In this document: positions 1 to 5,785 of the stretch, piece after piece | Layout of the letters: every line of letters starts with the position of its first letter | Position numbering within the stretch: position 1 is the stretch's first letter | Origin: Desulfobacteraceae bacterium | GTDB lineage: Bacteria; Desulfobacterota; DSM-4660; Desulfatiglandales; HGW-15 | Assembly: GCA_003819975.1 (NCBI GenBank) | Contig: RPPU01000210.1 | Span: 1 to 7,665 of the forward strand | Length of the DNA: 7,665 nt | Direction: 5' to 3' | The notes under the pieces: model-generated | Told to the model about the DNA's origin: nothing | Seen by the model: only the letters and a program-made list of their open reading frames with translations | Databases searched by the model: none | Program-made: the position numbers and the translations under genes

Positions 1-1
1 A

Positions 2-673
2 GTTTTGAACCGCATTGACCAGTGCAAAAAATTGGTGGTAGCCAAGATGGAAGGCATGGCTCTGGGCGGCGGTTTGGAATATGCCCTCTCCGCCGACGTG
101 ATCGTGGCCACGCCCAAAGTACGCATCGGCTTTCCCGAGACCGGCATCGGCATTTATCCCGGCCTGGGCGGTACGCAACGCACCAGCCGTTATATCGGTA
201 AAGAACTGGCCAAGTACTTGATCTTTACCGGTCGCATGCTTTCAGCTCAAGAAGCCCATGCCATCGGTTTGATCGATTATGTTTTTACTCCGGAAAAAAT
301 CGAAGACATGATTCAGAAGAAGATCGCCGCTAAAAAACTGACTCCCAAGAAAGGCAAAAAAACCAACGCGCTGCCATCAGAATGGCGCCAAATCAAAGAG
401 CTTTTCAACGACGCCAATATGGACGCCTGGTTGAGCGGTCATTATCTCAGCAGCAACGATGAACTGGCGGCTAAAATTGCCAAAAATATATCAGGCAAAG
501 CTCCCTTGGCCCTGAAAATGACCAATGATATTGTTGATCAAGGGTTTGAAATGCCGCTCGAAAAAGGTCTCAAGCAAGAATTGAAGCACTTGAAAGAGAT
601 CTTCAACACCCAGGACGCGCTTACCGGTCTCACCAGCGTGGGCAAAGGCCGGCCGGCGTTTGTGGGGAAGTAA
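2..673 (+). CDS. Enoyl-CoA hydratase (crotonase) domain, 3' part of a gene cut by the window edge
   Basis: Hydrates trans-2-enoyl-CoA to 3-hydroxyacyl-CoA in beta-oxidation or a related acyl-CoA pathway, in the cytoplasm. The frame is open to the left edge; the TTG at 5 is probably internal, so the true start lies upstream. Counting that TTG codon as residue 1, the oxyanion-hole and first acidic motif is GGGLE (Glu25) and the second is GFPE (Glu45), followed by PGLGGTQR. The 20-residue spacing matches the two catalytic glutamates of classical enoyl-CoA hydratase (Glu144 and Glu164 in rat), so the domain should be active. The tail, with a lysine-rich linker and an ending like GKGRPAFVGK, resembles the C-terminal half of archaeal-type 3-hydroxyacyl-CoA dehydrogenase/enoyl-CoA hydratase fusions. 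I infer such a fusion, but the dehydrogenase half is outside the window, so a stand-alone crotonase is possible. The stop is TAA at 671-673. Confidence 0.9.
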   Translation, partial: VLNRIDQCKKLVVAKMEGMALGGGLEYALSADVIVATPKVRIGFPETGIGIYPGLGGTQRTSRYIGKELAKYLIFTGRMLSAQEAHAIGLIDYVFTPEKIEDMIQKKIAAKKLTPKKGKKTNALPSEWRQIKELFNDANMDAWLSGHYLSSNDELAAKIAKNISGKAPLALKMTNDIVDQGFEMPLEKGLKQELKHLKEIFNTQDALTGLTSVGKGRPAFVGK

Positions 674-803
674 GTAGATAGGCTATAGGCTGTAGGGGTT
701 TTGGCTATAGAAAAACTCCGAAACATTTATGATGGCGTAGAGATAGGCCTGCGCCCACTCTCTTATAAATTTAAGGTTTAACCTGAATTGCTTTTTTTAA
801 TAC

Positions 804-926
804 AAATCCCTCCTGTCCTCCCTTTGTTAAAGGGAGGAACTCCTATTAAAATCATTCCCGATAAAAAGGGATAACGGTTTTTTTGAGTCCTCCCCTTTTG
901 ATCAAAGGGGAGGCAGAGGGGATTTT
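804..926. repeat. Inverted pair of REP-like palindromic elements
   Basis: Two copies of one roughly 40-bp unit face each other. Copy 1 is 804-843 on the plus strand; copy 2 is 885-926 on the minus strand. Each starts AAATCCC, passes through TGTCCTCCC or TGCCTCCCC, and ends in a hairpin. Hairpin 1 (816-838) has a 10-bp stem CCTCCCTTT/AAAGGGAGG type with loop GTT. Hairpin 2 (889-913) has a 10-bp stem with loop TGATC. The copies differ at several positions, including compensating stem changes, so structure rather than exact sequence seems conserved. The arrangement resembles the paired REPs (BIMEs) of enterobacteria. It fills most of the gap between the crotonase gene and the M24 peptidase gene (674-969), where I see no ORF. 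It may also act as a transcription attenuator or terminator, but there is no U-tract. Confidence 0.75.
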
Positions 927-956
927 CTTAATCTGCTTGTAATAATGGGGATCCAC

Positions 957-963
957 AAAGGAG
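957..963 (+). promoter_or_regulatory. Ribosome binding site of the M24B peptidase gene
   Basis: AAAGGAG lies six bases upstream of the ATG at 970. It selects this start over the overlapping frame that opens at 945, which is a shadow. Confidence 0.8.
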
Positions 964-969
964 TTTTCC

Positions 970-2352
970 ATGTTCTCACCCAAAACCCACATCGAACGAC
1001 GCGATCAACTGAAAAAAGAACTCAAAACCGGCGTGATCTTGCTTCTGGGCAACGATCCGAGCCCGGTGAATTATCCGGCCAATGCCTACCCTTTTCGCCA
1101 GGACAGCACGTTTCTTTATTACATCGGCATTGACCAGCCCGAACTGGCGGTTATTCTGGATCTGGACCAAGACCGCGAAATCCTGTTCGGCAATGAAGCC
1201 GGCCTGGATGATATTATATGGACCGGATCCAAACCGCTACTTCAGGACCAAGCCCGGGTAGTTGGGTTGCATGAAATTATACCCCTGGACCGGTTGCCGG
1301 AATATTTATCCGATCTCTCTGCCCTTAAGCGCCCGATCCTCTATTTACCCCCCTACCGGCCCGAAAACACACTTAAAATCCATAAACTGTTGAATATCCC
1401 TGCACCCATGATTCCGCAAGCTGCTTCTGTCGCTCTTATTCAAGCCGTGGTCAAACAACGCAATATCAAATCGGATGAAGAACTGGCCGAACTCGATAAA
1501 GCCGTAACCTTGACCGGCCGCATGCACTTGGAAGCCATGCGCATCGCCAAGCCGGGCCTGCGTGAATCCGACATTGCCGCTGCCCTGCATCACATTGCCC
1601 TGGCCAATGGACCCGGTTTTAGCTTTATGATCACCACTACGCATGGCGAGATCCTGCACAATACCGATTACAGCCACGTACTCCAGGAAGGGGAATTATT
1701 GCTGGTGGATGCCGGTACCGAGTGTTACAGCCATTATTCCGGCGACATCACCCGCACCTTTCCGGTCGGCCGGAAATATCTCCCCAAACAAAAAGAGATC
1801 TATGAAATCGTACTCAATGCCCATCAAACCGTGGTTGCCGGATTAAAACCAGGTGTCCGCTATTTGGACTTGCATTTATTGGCCGCTCATACCATTGCGG
1901 AAGGCTTGAAAGCGCTCAATATCATGCAGGGCAATATCGAAGAAGCGGTGCGTCAAGGCGCCCATGCCCTCTTTTTCCCGCACGGTCTGGGCCATATGCT
2001 CGGCCTGGACGTTCACGATATGGAAGATCTCGGCGAAGATTTCGTAGGTTACAACGACGAATTACGGCGCAATACTCAATTCGGCTTGAAATCCTTGCGC
2101 CTGGCCCGCGAACTCGAACCCGGCTTCGCGATCACCGTGGAACCCGGCATTTATTTCATTCCCGAATTGATCAAGAAATGGAAAGCGGAAAAACTCTTCA
2201 AGAATTTCATCAATTACGAAAAAGCCGAAGCTTATCTGGATGTGCGCGGTATCCGCATCGAAGACAACTATGCCGTCACGCCGACCGGTTCGCGCCTGCT
2301 CGGTAAGCCGGTGCCCAAACAGATTGCCGAAATCGAGGCGTTAAGGGGTTGA
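970..2352 (+). CDS. M24B metallopeptidase, Xaa-Pro aminopeptidase/prolidase family
   Basis: Cleaves the bond before proline, either releasing the N-terminal residue of peptides (aminopeptidase P) or splitting Xaa-Pro dipeptides (prolidase); no signal peptide, so cytoplasmic. The 460 residues are a normal full length. An aminopeptidase P N-terminal domain spans about residues 5-145 (PANAYPFRQDSTFLYYIGI is typical). The pita-bread catalytic domain spans about 175-455. All five dinuclear metal ligands are visible: Asp247 (LLVDAG), Asp259 (GDITRTFP), His342 (HGLGHMLG), Glu391 (VEPGIYF) and Glu431 (IRIEDN); His230, His338 and His349 match other conserved active-site histidines. The stretch from GLKSLRLARELEPG onward, with an insert of about 30 residues before the last glutamate, is more like eukaryotic-type prolidase than E. 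coli PepP, so dipeptidase activity is a real alternative. The start is set by AAAGGAG at 957-963, six bases before the ATG. Confidence 0.95.
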   Translation: MFSPKTHIERRDQLKKELKTGVILLLGNDPSPVNYPANAYPFRQDSTFLYYIGIDQPELAVILDLDQDREILFGNEAGLDDIIWTGSKPLLQDQARVVGLHEIIPLDRLPEYLSDLSALKRPILYLPPYRPENTLKIHKLLNIPAPMIPQAASVALIQAVVKQRNIKSDEELAELDKAVTLTGRMHLEAMRIAKPGLRESDIAAALHHIALANGPGFSFMITTTHGEILHNTDYSHVLQEGELLLVDAGTECYSHYSGDITRTFPVGRKYLPKQKEIYEIVLNAHQTVVAGLKPGVRYLDLHLLAAHTIAEGLKALNIMQGNIEEAVRQGAHALFFPHGLGHMLGLDVHDMEDLGEDFVGYNDELRRNTQFGLKSLRLARELEPGFAITVEPGIYFIPELIKKWKAEKLFKNFINYEKAEAYLDVRGIRIEDNYAVTPTGSRLLGKPVPKQIAEIEALRG

Positions 2353-2407
2353 TTTTTACAAAACCTATTGAGGATCCTTGTAACTGATGAAAGTAAATTG
2401 TTGCCGG

Positions 2408-2435
2408 GTAGGGGCGACCGGCCGGTCGCCCCTAC
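2408..2435. repeat. Perfect 28-bp palindrome, REP-like
   Basis: The half-site GTAGGGGCGACCGG is followed immediately by its exact reverse complement, with no spacer. It sits 56 bp after the stop of the peptidase gene and 102 bp before the amidohydrolase gene. A GTAGGGGCGA...TCGCCCCTAC hairpin of this type is, from general knowledge, a recurrent interspersed repeat in several bacterial lineages. There is no T-tract, so an intrinsic terminator is not supported. No relation to the other repeats in the window is visible. Confidence 0.75.
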
Positions 2436-2537
2436 TTGCAGAACGATGAAACGGTGGCGGTGGCTTCTGCCTTTGTACGTGCAACCCCAATAAACCATTT
2501 ATGAATATGCGTTTAAAGAAGTTTTCAAATCCTAAAA

Positions 2538-4385
2538 ATGAAAAAATTATATAACGCTAAAAAGAATAATATGTCAAAAGTTGTTGCTTTGATATTTCAT
2601 TTATTCTTATTCTTCCTAACCATTCAGCAGATCACTTTCGCCGCAGCACCGTCATTTTCCGGCTCTGCCCAATCTCAAATAAAAATCAAAGAAACCCGTG
2701 CTATCGTTCACCCCATCGCCTTTATCAATGCCAATCTCATCCCTATGGACCGTGAGGTAGTCATCCCTAACCAAACTGTCATCGTCCGCGGAGACCGCAT
2801 TGAAGCCATAGGACCCACTGCAAAAGTCCGCATTCCGGCCGGGACTATGATGATCAATGCAAAAGGGCGCTATCTCGTTCCCGGATTGGTGGATACCCAT
2901 GTACACCTTGGTGCCGAGGTTGGAGGGCGGCCAAATTTCGGCGACGCCCCTCTTTTCCTCTCTTACGGCATTACGACCGTATTCAATTTAAAAGGAACGC
3001 CCGACCATCTAAGTTGGAAAGAGAAAATTCAACAGGGATATTGGTTAACACCTAACCTTTATACTGCCGGCGATTATATCAATGAACCCCGCTTCATTAC
3101 ACCCGAAGAAGTCGAAAAAGAGATCACTAAACAAGCTCAAGCCGGTTATGATATAATCAAATATCATGAACTCGGAATCGGCAATGACATTTCCACCAAA
3201 ATTGGATTGCAAAAAACCGCTTATGCCCGAATGACTGAAACGGCTGCTCGTCTTGAAAAACCGCTTATTGGTCATGCCCCTCATAATCTTGGTTTTAACG
3301 CTTTAATTGAAGCGCATCAATCGCTTGCTCATGTTAGCGAGTTGGTTTATCTTTATTTTTTTCCTGAAAAACTTTATAAAAAACGGGCAATGGTATCATC
3401 ACCGAGTTATTTAGTTATCCTTGTCACGTTGATCTTTCTCGCCATAATAAAATTCAATGCTAAAATTCGGAAGCATATGGCTCCGATAGATCCAAATTAT
3501 CTACGAGAAATCTTATGGCTGACAATTGTACTGGTCGTATTGGGATTTCTAACTTTTTTTTATTTTACCAGATCCATTAATACTTTTCTAATTAGCGATA
3601 ACCGATGGCCAGTATTTCTGTTTACCACTTTAAGTATCTTCTTCACTTTCGCTTCGTTTAGAATTATTATTTTGACACGACGATTGCTGCAAAAACCTCC
3701 GTACTTTGAATTCATCAAAATATGCCACCTAATACTGGCAATCAGCACTATTGCCTTTTCTTTTTCGCTTTTGATTTCAGGAAACATTGCATGGCGCCAT
3801 AGTACATTCGGCTTAAAGCAAATGTCGCAACAATGCCGTGAAGCCGATATTTGGGTGCAATCAACATTGGTTGCCGGCAAAGCCCTTGCTCGGATGAACA
3901 ATCATGAAAAACCGCAAATGTTGCAAGATCCGGATTTACGATACGTTCCCTTTCCATTAAAAAAGAGATGGGAATATTGGGATGAACTTCCTTACTCTTC
4001 TTACAATGCATATTTTTACAAGATATGCCAAGAAACAATCAACGCCCTGCATCTTGCGGGTTCACCCATTATGGCTGGAACCGATGCCAACGGTGGCCCC
4101 TTTATTATTCCAGGCTCGTCCCTTCATCGGGAATTTCAATTGCTGCTTGAATGCGGGTTGACTCCTTACGAGGTTCTGAAAACCGCCACGGTCAATCCGG
4201 CCCTATTTCTTAAAAAGCAAGACGAATTCGGGACCATTGCACTCGGTAAGCGGGCCGATTTGCTCTTGCTTGACGTAAATCCTCTGGTAGATATGGGGTG
4301 CATGAAACAACCGTTGGGTGTCATGGTGCGGGGAAAATGGTTGGAGCGCAAACAATTAAATAAAATGCTTGCTAAACTGCTATAA
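2538..4385 (+). CDS. Exported amidohydrolase-superfamily enzyme with a four-helix membrane insert
   Basis: A metal-dependent hydrolase of the imidazolonepropionase/prolidase-like amidohydrolase group; the substrate is unknown. Order along 615 residues: hydrophobic signal peptide about 13-36, ending in TFAAAP; beta-sandwich segment about 53-115; barrel start VDTHVH with His121 and His123; Lys208 (DIIKYH), the position of the bridging, possibly carbamylated lysine; His246 (IGHAPH); His265 (LAHVSE); then four hydrophobic helices at about 290-308, 323-343, 357-380 and 393-415; then the barrel resumes (VQSTLVAGKAL) with catalytic Asp516 (GTDANGG) and the usual GTIALGKRADLLLLD ending. All catalytic ligands survive, so this is not a broken gene. 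Loops after helices 1 and 3 are Lys/Arg-rich, which fits both enzyme halves lying outside the cytoplasm. The start is uncertain: ATG 2571 (MSKVVALIF) gives a more standard signal peptide, and neither start has a strong ribosome site. The gene is visibly more A+T-rich than its neighbours, most strongly in the insert. Confidence 0.88.
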   Translation: MKKLYNAKKNNMSKVVALIFHLFLFFLTIQQITFAAAPSFSGSAQSQIKIKETRAIVHPIAFINANLIPMDREVVIPNQTVIVRGDRIEAIGPTAKVRIPAGTMMINAKGRYLVPGLVDTHVHLGAEVGGRPNFGDAPLFLSYGITTVFNLKGTPDHLSWKEKIQQGYWLTPNLYTAGDYINEPRFITPEEVEKEITKQAQAGYDIIKYHELGIGNDISTKIGLQKTAYARMTETAARLEKPLIGHAPHNLGFNALIEAHQSLAHVSELVYLYFFPEKLYKKRAMVSSPSYLVILVTLIFLAIIKFNAKIRKHMAPIDPNYLREILWLTIVLVVLGFLTFFYFTRSINTFLISDNRWPVFLFTTLSIFFTFASFRIIILTRRLLQKPPYFEFIKICHLILAISTIAFSFSLLISGNIAWRHSTFGLKQMSQQCREADIWVQSTLVAGKALARMNNHEKPQMLQDPDLRYVPFPLKKRWEYWDELPYSSYNAYFYKICQETINALHLAGSPIMAGTDANGGPFIIPGSSLHREFQLLLECGLTPYEVLKTATVNPALFLKKQDEFGTIALGKRADLLLLDVNPLVDMGCMKQPLGVMVRGKWLERKQLNKMLAKLL

Positions 4386-4392
4386 AATTTAA

Positions 4393-4860
4393 TTATAATT
4401 CAAATTCTGCTCGTTGCAGACCCGATTGACGGATAATGGATTGGAGGGTTTCAATGCGTCATTCGGCATGATTAGGGACCGGTACGGTGATGGTTGTATC
4501 GGGAAGCCGCTTCTGCATGACAATATGACTGCTGCGTTGACGAACCTCAATCTTATTGTTGCATAAAATTTCTTTAAAAAATTACAAATTCTCTATTATT
4601 TAAGGCTAAAAGTTTGTTTGATAATCATTCCGTAAAGTTCACTTAAAATGCATTTCAGGAATATGGAATTTTATATGATTTCTCCCTGCGGTCGAAATGA
4701 CACGATCGAAGTTGTTCATTAACTGAGGACGATTTTGCCTCCGATGTCATTTCGACGAGCGCAGCGAGGAGAAATCGTATCCTTTTTAATGCAACGTTGG
4801 GGTCAACATAACCATGCTATCGCAGACTTGTTTCCCAGATAGAACACGCAGCTTACCCAA
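4393..4860 (-). pseudogene. hicA: hicA toxin gene split by inserted DNA and carrying a nonsense codon
   Basis: HicA toxins are small double-stranded-RNA-binding mRNA interferases. Translating the minus strand by hand shows two pieces. The N-terminal piece (4860-4822) starts with TTG overlapping the hicB stop and reads MGKLRVLSGKQVC, a typical HicA beginning. The C-terminal piece (4575-4393) reads KEILCNNKIEVRQRSSHIVM and continues through QKRLPDTTITVPVPNHAE, then a TGA at 4461-4459, then RIETLQSIIRQSGLQRAEFE and a TAA. The RQRxSH catalytic-histidine motif is recognisable, although the usual glycine is serine. About 246 bp (4576-4821) separate the pieces and include the inverted repeat at 4673-4780. 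The gene is therefore inactivated at least twice. The first TTG may be a decayed ATG. The stop at 4393 lies only 7 bp from the converging amidohydrolase stop. Confidence 0.82.
4673..4780. repeat. 108-bp inverted-repeat (MITE-like) element inside hicA
   Basis: The left arm (4673-4705) and right arm (4742-4780) are imperfect inverted repeats. Both contain GATTTCTCC at the outer end, CTGCG in the middle and GTCGAAATGACA at the inner end; the right arm has two extra triplets flanking CTGCG. The central spacer is about 36 bp. The core TGTCATTTCGACGAGCGCAG is, from general knowledge, a frequent interspersed repeat in environmental bacterial genomes. It encodes nothing. It lies between the two recognisable pieces of hicA and so is the likely cause of the split, possibly with extra flanking A+T-rich DNA (4576-4672). 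No clear target-site duplication could be found by eye. Confidence 0.75.
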
Positions 4861-5074
4861 TGGCAACCTCCACGCTCGTTACGTAAACTTCCTGGTGCAA
4901 ACGTGTATGAATTTCCGTGGGTGATGCCGTTTTAAAAAATAACTCAAGCGCTTCACGAAGATTGCTACGGGTTTCTTCAATGGTGTCTCCCTGGCTGGTA
5001 ATATCCAATTCCGGGCAAAGCGACACATATCCGTTCCCTTCGCGTTCAATAATCGCGGTAAGCTGTTTTTGCAT
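4853..5074 (-). CDS. hicB: HicB-family antitoxin, short form
   Basis: Antitoxin partner of HicA, which it would bind and neutralise in the cytoplasm. The 73 residues form the partial RNase-H-like HicB fold: QLTAIIEREGNGYVSLCPEL, then DITSQGDTIEETRSNLREAL, then a helix ending ELFF. There is no C-terminal helix-turn-helix or ribbon-helix-helix extension, so this is the minimal form, usually encoded just before hicA. A strong GAGGAGA ribosome site (5079-5085) sits four bases before the ATG at 5074. The stop TAA (4855-4853) overlaps the former hicA start TTGGGTAA, indicating translational coupling before the toxin broke. The antitoxin frame itself is intact with family-typical sequence. With hicA dead it may be an orphan, may neutralise another HicA elsewhere, or may simply not have decayed yet. 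Confidence 0.9.
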   Translation of the reverse strand: MQKQLTAIIEREGNGYVSLCPELDITSQGDTIEETRSNLREALELFFKTASPTEIHTRLHQEVYVTSVEVAIG

Positions 5075-5078
5075 AAAG

Positions 5079-5085
5079 TCTCCTC
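5079..5085 (-). promoter_or_regulatory. Ribosome binding site of hicB
   Basis: The minus strand reads GAGGAGA ending four bases before the ATG (5074-5072). The strong site fixes the start and excludes a longer overlapping frame that begins at 5091. Confidence 0.75.
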
Positions 5086-5189
5086 TTTCATATAGTCCGA
5101 TTTTACATCGATAAGCGGGGCGCAGAGAGGATCACTTTGATGGAATTTAAATATCTATCATCCGAAGTTTATCCTATCAGCAGCGCAAC

Positions 5190-5248
5190 TTTGGAATGCG
5201 CGGACGCGTCCGCGCTTTTAAAGCGGCGACGCGTCGCCGCACTCCAAA
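5190..5248. repeat. Nested double palindrome (two 18-bp perfect hairpins within an outer inverted repeat)
   Basis: Two perfect 18-bp palindromes stand side by side: GCGCGGACGCGTCCGCGC at 5198-5215 and GCGGCGACGCGTCGCCGC at 5223-5240, joined by TTTTAAA. Each is centred on ACGCGT. They are bracketed by TTTGGAATGCG (5190-5200) and CGCACTCCAAA (5238-5248), which are inverted copies of each other at 10 of 11 positions. The whole can fold into a cruciform with two arms. It looks like a mobile REP-type repeat and is unrelated to the other repeats in the window. Confidence 0.8.
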
Positions 5249-5386
5249 AACGCTACTCAACCTTTATGCTTTTTAGGCTATGTTTTAAAGCTTTATAAGT
5301 AAAAGTTTTAAAAATTTCTCGCCGGATCGGTAGAACCTATTCGGGGCCGCCGCTTGTGGCGGTGGATTTAGAAAAGATTAAATTAG

Positions 5387-5779
5387 CTATACCGTTGATT
5401 CCCACTTACCCTGCACAATTACCGCCTCATCCTCCCCCGGCCAAGGCGGCATGGTGACGCCGATGGCCGCAAGCGGTTTATCTCCGAAGGCGCTGAATTG
5501 AAAATGAGTGCCCAAGGGAATCGTAAGACAGACCCCGGCTTGGACCGGAACGATTTCCTCAAGGTCTTCCGACTTGCGCCACATTTCGCCTTGCCCTGCA
5601 AGAAAAAACCAAATCTCCTCGACGGTTTTGTGCAATACCGCTCGCGAAATCCGACCCGGAGCAAACTCAAAATGGGCCATGCCGCCATCGCGTAAACCGA
5701 GCAGTATCCGCACGTCAGATCCGTCCGGCGCAATCGCGTCGCGTTCTACAGGCAAACGTTTGGTTTCGAATTTCATCAT
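5387..5779 (-). CDS. Small single-domain cupin, variant metal site
   Basis: A 130-residue cytoplasmic beta-barrel protein of unknown substrate. Cupin motif 1 is around AVLHKTVEEIWFFLAGQGEM: His50 and Glu55 are kept, but the second histidine of the usual HxH pair is Thr52. Motif 2 reads CLTIPLGTHFQF with His92. The ending MPPWPGEDEAV followed by GKW belongs to a recognisable uncharacterised cupin subgroup. Two ATGs stand in tandem at 5779 and 5776; the ribosome site AAGGAG (5787-5782) leaves two bases to the first and five to the second, so translation more likely starts at 5776. This AAGGAG overlaps the stop codon of the upstream cupin gene, with only 6 bp between the reading frames, so the two are surely co-transcribed. 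Metal-dependent dioxygenase, isomerase or sugar-binding roles are all possible; the sequence does not decide. Confidence 0.85.
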   Translation of the reverse strand: MMKFETKRLPVERDAIAPDGSDVRILLGLRDGGMAHFEFAPGRISRAVLHKTVEEIWFFLAGQGEMWRKSEDLEEIVPVQAGVCLTIPLGTHFQFSAFGDKPLAAIGVTMPPWPGEDEAVIVQGKWESTV

Positions 5780-5785
5780 ATCTCC

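Larger units (their letters stand above)
5075..5386. other. Intergenic region with no gene; palindromic repeat in the middle
   Basis: These 312 bp lie between the start of hicB and the stop of the downstream cupin gene, both on the minus strand. They hold the hicB leader and ribosome site, the double palindrome at 5190-5248, an A+T-rich stretch (about 5250-5325) and a small hairpin CCGCC/GGCGG (5347-5362). I found no convincing coding sequence or gene remnant in either strand. The small hairpin lies about 25 bp past the cupin stop and might end that transcript, but it lacks a U-run. Confidence 0.6.

Noticed and set aside
681..710. Short direct repeat GGCTATAG after the crotonase stop
   Set aside because: Eight bases twice within 30 bp of A+T-moderate DNA is too little to call a feature.
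889..913. Intrinsic terminator after the crotonase gene
   Set aside because: The hairpin is strong but is followed by GGCAGAGGGGATTTT, not directly by a T-run, and it is one of two copies of a repeat, so the repeat explanation is better.
674..969. CRISPR array suggested by repeated hairpins
   Set aside because: There are only two copies, in opposite orientation, with no regular spacer.
2268..2498. 76-residue minus-strand ORF across the peptidase 3' end and the palindrome
   Set aside because: It overlaps a certain gene and the palindromic repeat, has no ribosome site and no recognisable motif.
3560..4038. Minus-strand ORFs of 96 and 113 residues opposite the amidohydrolase
   Set aside because: They lie antisense to a gene with intact motifs throughout and overlap each other in different frames; they look like shadows.
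5347..5362. Terminator for the cupin operon
   Set aside because: The stem is only 5 bp and has no U-tract on the minus strand; kept only as a remark in the intergenic entry.
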